From NCBI RefSeq assembly GCF_048773025.1, contig NC_133557.1, positions 8,820,001 to 8,884,000 of the forward strand: 64,000 nt of DNA. Direction: 5' to 3'. Below the pieces are notes generated by a model that did no database searches, was not told where the DNA came from, and saw nothing but the letters and a program-made list of their open reading frames with translations. This stretch comes from Camelus bactrianus. Its lineage: Eukaryota > Chordata > Mammalia > Artiodactyla > Camelidae. The translations under genes and the position numbers were made by a program. Below are positions 32,001 to 44,179 of the stretch, in pieces (position 1 is the stretch's first letter; every line of letters begins with the position of its first letter).

Positions 32001-35000
32001 ACGCCGGTGCCTACTACTGTGTGAAGTTCCAGAGACGAAGCCCTGGTGACGTGGAATATAAGTCTGGACCAGGCACTCGGCTCACTGTGAGTGGTGAGTA
32101 CACGTGGGCCCCTCGTCCCCTGCTCTGTGACAACAAGTCAACAAAATGCCCTCCTGTCTTTGAGCAAAAGTAAGAATGAGGTGCAGCAGTGGGCGCTTTA
32201 TCATGACTGGGTCACGATCCGATTTCCCACTTGTCTACAGATCAGGGAGGTTGAGGCCTGGAGAGGTCGTGCTATCTACTCATGGCCCCACGGCTGGTAA
32301 CTGGTATGAAAAGTCTGCAAGCCCAGCCCTTTGGTTCCAGGCTCGAGGGAGCTAAGGTCCAAGTGATTTGCCCGCTCAAAGGCCAGACCTCAACTCCTGT
32401 CTCCAGAGAGTGCTCCCCTCAGTGTGGCCAAGTCTTCACTTTAGTAAGCACTTACTGAGCACCTACTGTGTGCCTGCTCCTGCTCCGGATGCCATGGAAG
32501 CAGCAGTGAACACAGCAGACAAGGGCTCTTCTCCTATGAAGCTTGTGTTCTCTTCCCTTCCAATGCGGGAAGTCCATACTGGCCGGGGAATTGTCGAGAG
32601 TAGGGGGCAGGATGTAGAATGTGTCACTTTATTTCTTCAGAAACATCACACTGAGAAGAAACTCCAAGAGGCAGAGATTCAGTGTTAACTCTGAACGCCA
32701 GGTTTGGAGGAGATGCCCAGAGGTTGGGTGTTTCCTGGGAGGGTCTGTCACGAAACCCTCATGTGATTCAGGATCAACTCATAGTCACTGATGGCTCCAA
32801 GCACAGCTGTCGCATCTCAGAATGTCCCGCACCCAGGGAAGAGATTCCACAAGTCGATGTCTTAGTCGCTGCCCCATTGAGGTAGCAAAGGTGCTCCTTT
32901 AGGGTTTTCTGCCACAGGCCCAGGATCCTCATTCTAACTCCTGAATCCTGGACTGTCAGGGCAGGAAGGATTTTTACACACCAACTGCCCTGCCCCCCAC
33001 CTACACATGGGGAGCCTGAGGCCAAGAGGTGACAGGGACCTAGACCACACTCACAAGGCCAGTGAGTGATGGGATCCTTACAGAACCCAGCTGATTCAGT
33101 CCAGGCTCCTCCTGCACCACCATTGGACACTGGCTCCTTGGAAGAGCCTGGCTCATAGTAGGTGCTGAATAAAAAGCTCCTTGGGTCAAACCATTGAACA
33201 GGGAGACTTTTCTTCAGTTTCCCTAAGATTCAAATGCTCCTTGCATTCAGACCGTGAGTTCCCAGGTGACTGGCAACCTCTGCCTACTTTCAGCCACATG
33301 ATCCCAAGTCACTCATCCCATGTCAGCACCTAGAGCTGCCCAGGGTCTCAGCAGCTGCAAAACACCACGCGGTATGGACAGAGCGTCTTTCCCTCTGCAT
33401 TCTCCTGTTGAAGGGTACCAAGTTGTCCCCAACCTTGGGCTATTAAGACAGCACTTCAGTTGATACTGCTGTCCATGCCTCACTCTCATCAAAGAGGAAA
33501 TTCCCACTGGAAGTGTCATTGCTACATCAGAGAGTATGTGTATTTTAATTCGTGTGGATATAGCAAAATTTCACTCTCAGCCGTTCTAGCAAGCAAATAT
33601 CCCCACAAGCCCTGGACATAGGAGGGAAGGTTAATCCTGGCTTTGCGGGTATCACTAACATTCCCAGGTGGTGCCTCCCCTGCACAGCCAATCACAGGTG
33701 GGAACTGGCTCCAACCCCACTCAGACCTGCTGCCTCCCAGGAGACCGTCATCCTCTTCCCCGAGCACCTGCTCAGATGATTCCCTGGATGAGAAAGGAGG
33801 GAGGCAGGAGGGGGTGAGGGGGTAGCAGCCTGTCAGATGCTGAATCTTCCTCCTGGCATTTACTGCCTATAGGCAGTGCTCTGAGGGAGGGGCCATCTGT
33901 GCCCCTGAGGCTCTGAGAGGGGACCTGGCGGGTGAGCAGGTAAGGGGGCCAAGGTAGAACCACAAGCAGCCTGACTCACACCCAGCTCTCTGCACACCCC
34001 ACTGTGCTTGTCAAAGTGGGGAGAAAGCTCTAACACTCTCCTTTTAAATTCGTGTGCTGTTCTTCAGCAATGAGTATTAAAAACAACAATCCTGTGTGGC
34101 TGCCAGGCTAGCTTTATAACTGGGAACAGACAGATGCAGGGTCTCCTGACGTCCTGAACCTGCCCCTATGAGACAGGGCTCAGCGCACTCAGAAGCCCCA
34201 GGAGTCCTTTCCTCCCTGTTGCTGTGATGTCGCCCCTTCACTGAGTGGCCTGCGGGAGCAGCTCCGGGAAGGGGAGCGAGGACAGGGCAGAGGGGCCGCT
34301 CCATCCCAGCAGCACCCGGCACGCCCACTCCTGCCCCGCAGACTGAGGAGGGGGAGGGGGAGGTAGTTCCTAGAGGATGCTGGGGTCCCCGCGTGGACAG
34401 AGTTCATGTTCTAGACTCAGGTGTCAGGAGCCCGTGTCTCCCCCTTGTTGCTACAGGGTCCCCAGGCCTGGGCCCCTGGAGGGCACTCCTCCCTGGTCTC
34501 GCTTGAAGTCAAGAATCTCAGAGGGAAAAAGGGCGGGTGGTGGTCACTGTGGGGGCCCCTGAAGGTGGGTGCCTGCTCTGTTGCTGGACATGAAACCTCA
34601 GGGGTCAAGGGAATTCCCTCTGGGATATGGTTGTGAGGGTGAAGAGATTTTATTTCTCTCAGCCTCAGTTTTATCATTTCTAAAATGGTAATAATCATGG
34701 ACTCTTTCTAGCAGGGTTATTCAGATTTCAGACTGTATGTCTAAACCACCAGCACAGAGTAGACCCCCCAAATTGAGGTGTTTTTTCAAGGCTGTGTCTC
34801 ACTTCCCTTTGCAAGGCTTACTGGCCTGTAGAAGGACTACAATCACACCAACCTTTGCAGGATGTCCTGAGGGTACGATGAGCCTGCTGACAGAGCAGCC
34901 TTTCAGTGAGCCATGCCGTTGTCCCCCCAGGCTGTGGTCTGCGCAAGTCTCAGTTCCCGCCTAGTCCTGTTTCCCCACCTGTAATCTCGGCTGCCTTTCA

Positions 35001-38000
35001 GGGTTTTTGATGGCTGGAGAGGATCTAGAAAGCGCTAAATGGGGTGGGCTAGGGTGTCACTGAGCCTCAGTGCACAGTGGTTGCGCACCTGGGCTGAGCC
35101 CCACTGCCTGGACTCCCATCCCAGCTCCGCAAGGTCCCAGGTCTAGGACCTCAGATGCGTCCCTCCCCACACTGGGTCTTGGGGGCCTGTTCCGCCCCTG
35201 TTAGCACCGCCCTCCCAGAGCCGCAGCAGGGACTGATTGAGGGATCCATGTACAGAGCTTAGAGCAGAGCCTGAAACAGTGTACGTGTTCCACCATGTTA
35301 CCTCTGACGTGCCGAAGCCTGAGGCCTTGGGCAGCTCACTCCTTCCAGGACTAAGTATAACTGGGGTTGGGGTGGGGTCTGGGCTTTCCACCTTGGCTGA
35401 CCATCAGATTCACCTAGGTAACGCTGACACGATCCCCAGCCCCTGTCTCCACCTGAGAAAGCCTAGTATAATTGGAGACACGTGGGCCTGGGCACCTGAC
35501 TGATTAACTCCTGCAGGGGATGCTGCCTATATCCGGGGCAGAGAAGCCCTGAGCTCCGTGTTCTCCAAGGTCACAGACGGAGATCGGGTTTTGCCCAGAC
35601 AGAGGTCACTCTTCCTTGGTGCTGGAGCTGCGAGAACAGCTCTTTGGGGACGTTGCAGAATAGCCCGTGACAGTGACAGTTCTTCAGAGGCCAAGAAAGG
35701 AAGCTTCAACAGAAGCAGAGGGACACCTCCTCCCATGGAGCTCATCTGCGGTGGAGAGGGGCTTCCCAGAGAGGACTCTGTTCAGCCCTCAGCTTTGTTG
35801 CTGGGGAAAACTTCCCATCTTTAAAGAGGGACTGGAAGCCCCTCAAACACTCCCTGCTCAGCCCAGAGCCCTCCTGCCTCAACACACCAACATGACACTG
35901 ATGGAATCTCTCCTCCCTCCTTTTATAATGCTTCCAGCTTTCTGTAAAGAGCTGGTCTGCGGGGTAATGCCTGCAACATCATATATTTTGAAAGCCAATT
36001 CCCCCAATTTGTTTTCTGAAGGGATTATTATAAAAAAGAGGAAGAGAATCATACTGGGGTGCTTCTATTGCTGCTTTTTCATCAGGGTTTTGCATGCCAG
36101 CTGCACGGAGCAGGATTTGAGACTTTTTGTTTGTTTGTTTTTTCCTGCTCTGCTTGTGTTCTGCCTTCTCACTGCCTGAAGAATAAACAGGCAGTTTCAG
36201 AACTAGGAACAACCAGACCTTGTGACAACTATCACAGGTCTTGTTGATAAAGCACCTGCTGCGCACCAGACTCTGTTTTATGTACATCCCCCCTCGTCTG
36301 ACCACGGTGGGGCTGTCACACACATTGCAGGGAAACAGAGACTGAGGCTCAGAGGTAAAGATCAGAGACACTAGAATCAGTGACTGTGTGCAGTGAGATG
36401 AGCTCCGACCTTTCCTCGCTGGGTGCCCTTGGCCAGCTCTGTCCTCCCTGAGCCTCATCCCATAAATGGGACCACACCCGGGCCCCCCTCACTGGGCTGG
36501 TGGGGAGATTAAAGAGCCGAAGGTCATGCAGGGATAAGCCCAGTGTCAGGCTCCCAGGAAACTCTAAATGATGACTTATTACAGTATCTCATCCCTTTAG
36601 GGACGTTCAGGATGCTGCGTTTTTTATGACTTGACTTGTTCAAGTAACGCTTCCTTACTATGTCCTCAAAGTGTTTGATGACTTTTAGAAAGCAAGTTAA
36701 ATATTTACAGATGCAAATGTTTGTAATATTCGCTGTCTACCAACCTTTACAAGAGGTGTTGGGTAATAATGAACAATCTGGAGACACCCTATAACCTTCT
36801 AGAGGGAGAAACCGCCCTCCCTTTTGATTAGCTGATTTGTGTTTGTTTTCAAGACACAGGCGGTACATCTGCCTGCTTCATGGGCCTCTGTCTGAGTCTC
36901 TTCTGATTTAATAACGATTAAGAAATTAACCACCTCTGCTTTCTCAGCTCTCAGTGATCTTTGCTTTCAACTCAAAACTGAACCAAGCTAAGAACCCAGA
37001 TTCAGAAAAACATCCCTTTGCCCCCTGCCTTTGAAATTCAGGAGCTGGTATACTACTCCTACTGGAATATTTGTGGAAAGAATGAAAACTAGGGAGTAAA
37101 TTCATAGAAACCCAAAGAGACAGCTCTGGATATAAGTACAGTGTTTAGTATTGGGAGGCATCTTGTATTTTACTTAAAGCAAAGACGCTTCCCCTGCCTA
37201 ATGGAACCCTCGCTGCAGCCCCGGGAAGGACAAGGCCTGCTATCCCATTTCGCAGATGAGGAGCTGGGAGGGGTGTGGGCCACACCCCTCATCTACTGCC
37301 CAGCCTGGTTCAGCATCCAAGGTGGTCTCGCTCCACCCCTGCTTCCCCCGCACTTACTTCTGTGAATGCTTCTCAGTAGGTAGTTAAGTTTTCCAGGGGA
37401 GCCCAGCTAGGAAGAGTTAATAGGAGAGTGGCAGCCATCAGGTCTTTTGTTCCTGCGCCCAGATTGGTGAGAAATCACCTGGTGGAGGAAAGAAAGTGGA
37501 CTTTTGAACTCAGGCCTGGAAACCATGTCCGCCCCACCCCTGACTCAGAGCTCACCTCTCGGAAACAGTGTGTCTCCTTTTAGCATGAGTATGAAGACAC
37601 AGCCCTCTGAGAACTAATCGCAGAATTAAAACATAATATATGGAAACGTTCTTAGTGGGGAGAGTAGAGTTCAGTGGTAGAGAGCGTGCTTAGCATTCAC
37701 GAGGTCCTGGGTTCAATCCTCACTACCTCCATTAAAATAAAAAGAAATTAATTAATCCTAATTATCTCCGCTGTTGTTAACTGTGTCGCAAGCTTATCAT
37801 TAGTGATGATAATGACAATTATGTTCATTGTTGTAAATGCTCCTTTTGTAGCCAAACCCTCTCCTCCCGTGGTATCAGGCCCCGCCACGAGGGCCCCACC
37901 TGAGCAGACAGTGAGCTTCACCTGCAGATCCCATGGCTTCTCCCCAAGAACCATCTCCCTGAAATGGTTCAAAAACAGGAACGAGATCGCAGCCTCCCAG

Positions 38001-41000
38001 ACCAGTGTGGACCCAGAGGGAGACAGCATTTCCTACAGCGTCTCCAGCACAGCCAAGGTGGTGCTGGCCCCGGGGGATGTTCGCTCCCAGGTCATCTGCG
38101 AGGTGGCCCACGTCACCCTGCAGGGGGGCCCTCCTCTCCGTGGGACTGCCAACTTGTCTGAGACCATCCGAGGTAGATGCCCCTCACAACAGCCGGAGCC
38201 CACACCTGTCCCCAAGCCCCACCTGCTCCTCCCCCTGCTTTTGGCTCCAGGCCTTGAATTGCCTGGAATAGAATTCCTGACAGTCCTTCCTGACCACCAG
38301 GCACCTTCATGTGATGTTCACTCACTACTGATTTAATGGCAGCTGCCAGGTGACACCTGCCACGTGCCAAGCACTGTGCTCAGCAGTTTCCTTTACTTAC
38401 AACAGCATCTCCAACTACTGAGCACTTACTCTAAGCCAACCCCTAAGTGCCTAGGGATTTCATTTATTTGGCTGCAGTTATTATATTCCAACTGCATGCC
38501 AGTTGCTTACTGATTCCCCACATTATAACCCTAACAGGAGCAACCACTCCTTGAGCACCTACTGTGTGTCCTGCAGGGTGCTTAGGATCTCATTCATATG
38601 CAAAATGCACACTAAGTGTTTGAGCACCTGCTGCATGCCTGGCTCTGTCCTCAGGCACCCCCTTGCTGGGCTGGGAGCTGCTCTCCAGCCCCTGCCCTGT
38701 GACCTCTCTGTTCCACAAGGTCAGAGCTCCTGCCCTGTGCTGTTTCAGTTCCGCCCACCTTGGAGGTCACCCAACAGCCCATGGCAGGGACCCAGGTGAA
38801 CGTCACCTGCCAGGCGAAGCAGTTCTACCCCCGAGACCTCCAGCTGAGCTGGGTGGAGAATGGAAACGTGTCCCGGATAGAAACGGCGTCGACCTTCACG
38901 GAGAATAAGGACGGGACCTTTAACAGGACGAGCTGGCTCCTGGTGAACTCATCCGCCCACAGGTGGGAGGTGCTGTCCTGCCGGGTGGAGCACGACGGGC
39001 AGCCGGCAGTCAGCGCCAACCTCACCCTGGAGGCCTCTGCTCCCCAGAAGGACCACGACACACATGAACACCCTGGTGAGGCTTCCATTAACCTGACAGG
39101 GTTTTTAAAATTTTATCTTTTTAAATTGTTAAAGTAGTAATTCTTCCTTCTTATAGAATAATCTAGAAGTCTATAAATATAAAGTAGAATTTTGAAGTGA
39201 GCTCCCCTCCCCAAATCCCATACTCCAAAAATCACCACTGGTAAAAGTTTGATATATTCTTACCAATCTTTTGCCATAAATATAATTAAAAAAAGACAGG
39301 AAGGAAGGAGATCATTGTGTTCATAGCGTTCTGCCTCTTGCTTTCTTCAACTACCAGTAATTATGTTCATCCTTCCCTGTCCGCCCACCTCCCTCCTCCT
39401 TGCTTTTTCTAACCTCTGCCTAGTGTCTCTCCATTCTGCAATTTCCACTCGCATTAGTAACATAAAGTAACCCAAGCCGTCTCCTACACATACTACTCTG
39501 TGAAATCCTGGAAAGGGAGCCCTGAAGTTGTGGAGTTTGAGTTTGGACCAGGCACCCAGGTGACCGTGAGTTGTCATTACATGGGCTTCCTCTGTCCCCT
39601 GATCTGTGGCAGTGGACCAGCAATGATCACAGTCACTCAGTGCACATTTACTAAATGCAAATCAGTGCATGATCTCAGCTCTATGATCTCCTTTTCTGCT
39701 TCTACCACCCAGTGGATCTGGAGTTTACCAAAGGGACTCAGGAAACGACAGTGGGTGTTGTTGAAGATGTCTTGCCTTTAGTCCAGGTGATCTGGCTAAA
39801 CTAATCAAGGTGAATCTGAGTTCCTGACCAGGGACCACATATAACAAATATGTGCTCATTAGAAACACGTTCTCCTTTAGCTGAGCATTGTCCCAAGGAC
39901 ATACAGAGTCCCCCTTCCTATGCATAATACATGTCTTATTTCTTTCTCATGTAACATCAGGAGGCAGTTGATCAGTTTCCCAGGCGTCTTTACTCCAGAA
40001 GACCTTTCAAAGGCCGACATTCCCTCCAACTTAGCCTATGGTGTTGTCCTTGTCTGCTGGGCTGGGGGTCAATGCTGGGTCAGCGAGTGTCCATGTCCCT
40101 CCTGCTGGAAGAATAAAGACAGGAAGGAGAGGACAAACACCTTCCGTTAAACAACAGCTATACAGAATTTGCATGGTTGTGTCCACTAATAACGGAGTCC
40201 TGTGTGCACATCCAGTTGCCAGTGGAGTCTACAGGTGTGTGGTTACATGGTTAAGGACATTGATTTTCTGCCAAACCAATACCATTACACACTTAATAAA
40301 ATCAACAGTAATTCCCTAATGTCATCTAAAATGGAGTATATATTTCAAATTCTCTTAAAATTTCTTTTATACTGGTTTCCTGTGCACCAGAGTTGTTTTT
40401 TTATTCACCTGTAAATCCTAATAGAATCTTCCTGTGAAACCACCTGGGCCTCCAGAATTCTGTTTCGAATTTTAAAAAGAACTTGCCTAGTTTAGGGCTA
40501 TTCAATGTATTCATTTCATATTGCGTGAATTGCAGTAGGCTGTGCTTTCTGTGGAACACGTCCCAGTGTCTCTAAGTTGTCAATTTTCTGTCTGGACAGT
40601 TGTTCATAATATTCCCTTATTATCCTTCTGATGTCTGCAGTGTCTGCAGTGATGTCCTCTGCTTCGTTCCTGGTATTGGAAAGGTGTCATTTCTGCTTTT
40701 TTCTTAACAGTCGTACTAGAAGCTTTTCATTTCTATTGATCTTTTAAATGAACTCACCTGTGTTTTAGTGATTTTCTCTATTGTTTTCCGTTTTATTTCC
40801 TTTTTTTCCATTGTTTTTATTCTTTCCTCCCTTTGGTTGCTTTGGGCTCATTTTGCTCCCCATCTCCCCATTTCTTGAGGCTGGAACTTACGTTATTGAT
40901 TTAGACTTTTTCTTTTTTCTAATGCCACACCAGGGTCTCCTCCTGTGCCTGAGGACTTAGGAGAGGTACCTGGGTGCCTGGACACTGTGTTCTTCCTCCA

Positions 41001-44000
41001 GTGCTCAGGTCTCTAACCAGTCTCCTACCTCTTCCACCTCAGAATCCTCCCATGTTTGTCCCTTGTGTCATTTCTAGGGTTCAGGGTGTACTGAACGGGG
41101 AGAGCAGGAGAGATGAGACCACACCATCTTGTCTGGAGGGACTTGGACTTGCTTTTGAATCTTCTATCTACTGCTGGGGCTCCACCAGGACTGTTACTTC
41201 TGGGTGCGGCAGGCTGCCTGATCCAGCCTGCCTGCTAATGTAATAAGGCTGGAAATGTTTTCTGGGGCATCTAGGTTGTGGGGCTGGAGCAAAGCGTGAG
41301 ATGTCCACGTGACCCTGCTGCCCGGTGCATCTGAGGGCTCTGGGCACTGCTCCTGGGCCCAGGTGGTCCGGTGTGACGATGCACGTCTTATCGCCTGTTT
41401 TTTGTGATGGTATTGGGGTGTTTTACACTATTTCTAGCTTCATGGACCTTTCTTCTCGTAGCACAGCATAATCCAATATGTCACTGGAGTTTTTAGTTTG
41501 TTGGCTGGTTTTGACACAGTGGGAAAAAAGCTCTAAATCCTCTACGTCTTCGGTTCTCTTTTGTCTTTCAGGACCGTAAATTTCCCTACTTCCCTATTTT
41601 TTTCTTTTTCCCTTCATCACTCAATTGGCAAACAGCCCTTCTTTCATCTTTATTGTCTTTTCCCCACCAAGAAATTATGCACTTTAAATCGTACCTGTCC
41701 TTCTAGTCTCATCTGTCCTTTTTAAATGTTCCATCCTCCTTGGATTAGGTTCCTCTTGCCACTGTAAAAAGTTAACACATGGTTAGTGACTTAAAACAAG
41801 ACAAGTGTGTTACTTTACCATTCTAGAGGTCAGGAGTCTACGACGGATGACAGGGCTGTGTTCCTTCTGGAGGCTCCAGAGGAGAATGCGATTTCTCGCC
41901 TTTTCCAGCTCCCAGAAGTGTCCACACTCCTGGGCAAAAGGCCCCACCTCTTTCTGACCTCTGTTTCCTGTCTCATATCTCCTCTGACTCTCCTACCCCC
42001 ACCTTCACTCACATGAATCTTTGTGATGACATGGGCTCCACTCAGATAATCCAAGACAATGTCCCATCTCAAGACCCTTAACTTCATCATGACCGCTCAT
42101 CCCTTTTGACATGAAAGGCAATATATGTTAGGATTCTGGGGATTCTGTGCCAACCCTTTCAACCAGGCTGACTTTGAAACCCCTTCCCAGATCTCTGCTC
42201 TGCAGGACGCTTTTCCAATATTTTCATAGTTAGGGTGAATTTAATCTTGGTTGTGATATTTTCAAACAATTCTTAGGCTCGTGTGCTGGCTGCCTTGTCT
42301 GTGATTCTTGCACTTCTCCTGGTGGCTGAGGGTCGGATGGCAGCCCAGAGAGGGAAAGTGCTCTAGGATTTGGTGATTTTGCGTTTTTGACTCACAGGTA
42401 TTTTGCAGTTCTGGTATTTTTCTCTTCAGGTAATAATGAGAGCCAATTTGGTATAGAATTCACATTCTCCTTTTTGATCGCTCTGGATTGGAAAGGCCAT
42501 TTTTGGAGATAAGTTGTTGTTGTTCTCTATATTACTAACGTCCAGTGAAGGTTTTTTAGTACTTTAACCCATATGTCCCCACCCCACAGCTCAAGATTCT
42601 CTTCTGGTAGAGCTGACCCTTTAAACTTGAGAATTCAACCCCCTCTGTAGCCCTGGTTACACCATCCCAGTTCACCACCACTAGAAGTTTTAACAATTGC
42701 ATCACTAGGGTTTCCAGGGCTGACTCCTGCTCCACCTCCTGCCACTGCTGGGATCCGCTTGGACAGTCGATGAGTGATCCAGCTCCGAGTTTGCATCTCA
42801 GAGTTTGCCTTTCAACTCACACCCAGACAAACTCCCACAGATCAGTTTCTCTGGGAATCAGAGTCTGAACTAGAGAGAAGACTGAGGGCTGATGATTGTG
42901 AAGTGTTGCCGGGATCAACACGCATGAGCACGTGAAGGGAGCAGGACCGGCAAAGGGAGATGTCGGACTACAAAGCAGGGACAAGAGACTCAGACACTGC
43001 AACACAGAGCTGAGGCGCCAGGATGGTCTATCAGAGTCAGTTTAAATTGAAAGGGTGGACCTGAGCCTCCATACTCCCGGTTCAGCCGGCTCTTTGTGAG
43101 GGCTGCCCTCTAGAAGGATGTGCAGACTTAAGGAACGCAGGTCCCTCCAGCTGAGAAAAAACCCCAAGGGCCACTCAGCTGAGAGTTGTCATCCTCCAGC
43201 ACCTTCAAAAGCAAAAACTGGTGAGGTCTTCACTCGGGCTTTAAGGATTATTTTATTTACAAAAGATATTTTAACAGCTTTCTTTCTATGACTTTGAGAG
43301 CAAAAACAGCTCACCGTAAAAATGCAAAACGTCCAAAAGTAAGCTTACTCAGACCTGACTTTCGGCGTCAGCATAAAGACTTCAGGTTTCATGGGTACGA
43401 AGGTCAAGGTGGGCTGAATGGTATGAAGCCCCTCCCACCACAAGACCCTGTTTCTTTGAAGCACCAGGTTGTTCTCCAGCCAGCAGTTCTCATGAGTTCA
43501 GGCCACCCTGGGGGTTCCCACAACTCCTGAAACATGGGGTCTCCAGCCCCACCCCTTGGCCAAGCAGGGCCGCTCTCACCATGAAACCCGTGCTCCTCGC
43601 TTGCATGCTGTACTGACATTCCTTCCTGTGGCCCCGAGAGGCTGGACCTGGTCCAAAAGATAAGATCTCGGGATCATCTTCTGGGACAAGAGGGATGGAT
43701 TTCCCTAGGTTTGAATCCCACTAATTTTGCGATGCTCCCTAAACTCTCAGAGCCTCAGTTTCCTCATCAGAAAGAGAATAATACCTACCTCGTAGAGGTG
43801 TGAGAACCAAATAAGTAAACCAGGTGCCACACCTAACACGTCACTGACTGCAAACACTCTCCGCCCCTTTCCTCAAGGGGCCTGAGAGAGGACAGAGAGA
43901 GAATGTGGAAACACTATCCTGATTTCTGCCTGCAGTTTGACCCAAGACAGGATGCAGGTTCAAAAGCTTCAGAGCATGGCTGGGCCCAGGTGGCTCCAGA

Positions 44001-44179
44001 AGGAGTAAGTGGAGGCCCTTGGGAATGGCTTCTGTGGAGCCCCTCTAATCAGATCTCCTGTCTCTTGATTTCCAGACCAGCCTTCGTTGTCTCCTTCTCT
44101 CCTGGTAGTTTTCATCCTAGGCCCCAAAGTGCTGCTGGTGATCGGTGTCACTGTCATCTTTGTCCACAGGAAGCGTTAG
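28944..44179 (+). CDS. SIRPB1-like: SIRP gene 2: complete signal-regulatory protein beta-1-like receptor (5 exons)
   Basis: Coding exons 28944-29016, 31740-32093, 37852-38172, 38749-39075 and 44076-44179 join in phase 1 to give 392 residues, the same length as gene 1. The signal peptide is one residue longer and the C-terminus shorter. Domains: V-set (about 29-142), C1 d2 (143-249), C1 d3 (250-358), TM helix with lysine ([11 protein letters not shown]) and tail HRKR. Expected to work as a DAP12-coupled activating receptor. The V domain is the most diverged of the three: [15 protein letters not shown] replaces [15 protein letters not shown], placing basic and polar changes in the loop matching the C'-D contact loop of SIRP-alpha. 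d3 carries AHRWEVLSC, where genes 1 and 3 have AHRGEVLSC. All Ig cysteines are kept. No frame break is seen. Confidence 0.88.
29017..31739. other. Gene 2 intron 1
   Basis: Same repeats as gene 1 intron 1: MIR (29240-29415, -), MIR (about 30160-30350, -), L2 3' end, L1 3' end (30721-31080, -) with (GT)n at about 30926-30943, MIR (about 31500-31625, +). No exon seen. Confidence 0.65.
30721..31080 (-). repeat. L1 LINE 3' end (antisense) with GT repeat
   Basis: Orthologous to the unit 1 element; ttatggctcagtagtactcc and tgtcgatggacatttaggtt are readable. Confidence 0.85.
31740..32093 (+). CDS. SIRPB1-like: Gene 2 exon 2: V-set domain d1
   Basis: 354 bases, open. [11 protein letters not shown] in the B-C region, DLKKSHSP in C'-D, SDVTRRDN in [10 protein letters not shown] in F-G. 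The NAS and NIT glycosylation sites are kept. Confidence 0.92.
32094..37851. other. Gene 2 intron 2
   Basis: 5.76 kb. L2 3' end (about 32440-32560, -), MIR (about 34580-34700, + and 35071-35305, +), MER5-like relic (35387-35497), MIR (about 36250-36370, -), MIR (about 36390-36520, +) and the camelid SINE (37656). 32700-34560 and 35500-36240 hold nothing I can name. A 170-codon frame at 35667-36179 is not kept in unit 1 and shows no domain. Confidence 0.6.
37656..37765 (+). repeat. Camelid tRNA-Ala-derived SINE (VIC-like)
   Basis: Head tagagttcagtggtagag, B box gggttcaatcc, end ctccattaaaataaa and a taatcctaattatctcc trailer. Shared insertion with units 1 and 3. Confidence 0.85.
37852..38172 (+). 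CDS. SIRPB1-like: Gene 2 exon 3: C1-set domain d2
   Basis: 321 bases; differs from gene 3 by only a few residues (KNRNEIAAS against [14 protein letters not shown] against TLLGG; TANLSE against TAYLSE). The NLS created at TANLSE is a new glycosylation sequon. Confidence 0.92.
38173..38748. other. Gene 2 intron 3
   Basis: 576 bp with the same nested L2/MIR-like gagcac words as gene 1 intron 3. No exon. Confidence 0.5.
38749..39075 (+). CDS. SIRPB1-like: Gene 2 exon 4: C1-set domain d3
   Basis: 327 bases. [26 protein letters not shown] and the unusual [15 protein letters not shown] adds a further sequon. Stalk ends DTHEHPG. Confidence 0.92.
39440..39572 (+). pseudogene. V-set exon relic in gene 2 intron 4
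   Basis: Resembles the 3' third of a SIRP V exon: a TRISNI-like start, then [14 protein letters not shown], then FGPGTQVTV followed by GTGAG. The canonical cysteine of YYC is serine. An in-frame stop lies in the ISNI stretch and there is no acceptor, so it cannot act as a V exon. Its J-like FGPGT is closer to a true J motif than SGPGT of the live exons. Confidence 0.75.
40375..40895 (-). repeat. L1 LINE ORF2 fragment (antisense)
   Basis: Orthologous to the unit 1 fragment at 18385-18900; ccacctgggcctccagaat and gatcttttaaatgaactcac are readable. Confidence 0.65.
41745..42095 (-). repeat. MLT1-like LTR fossil (ERVL-MaLR)
   Basis: Same broken, solitary LTR as in unit 1; segments such as gaggctccagaggagaatg and ccttttccagctcccag follow MLT1 in reverse. 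Inherited through the tandem duplication. Confidence 0.5.
42470..43895. other. Intron segment present in gene 2 but missing from gene 1
   Basis: About 1.4 kb between aligned flanks. No exon or recognisable coding domain. It includes a MIR (about 43700-43870, +), which is far older than the duplications, so the segment is probably ancestral and was deleted from unit 1. Confidence 0.55.
44076..44179 (+). CDS. SIRPB1-like: Gene 2 exon 5: transmembrane segment and stop
   Basis: Acceptor tttccag; helix with lysine then HRKR and TAG at 44177-44179. Three bases shorter than gene 1 because the stop comes earlier. Donor-like gtaagt follows, as in gene 1, with a matching acceptor ending at 44853. Confidence 0.88.

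Larger units (their letters stand above)
39076..44075. other. Gene 2 intron 4
   Basis: 5.0 kb: uninterrupted V relic (39440-39572), L1 ORF2 (40375-40895, -), MLT1-like LTR (about 41745-42095, -), the 1.4 kb segment missing from gene 1 (about 42470-43895) and a MIR (about 43700-43870, +). Confidence 0.65.

Noticed and set aside
35667-36179. 170-codon frame in gene 2 intron 2
   Set aside because: Only its last part is open in unit 3 and it is not open in unit 1; no splice or domain support.
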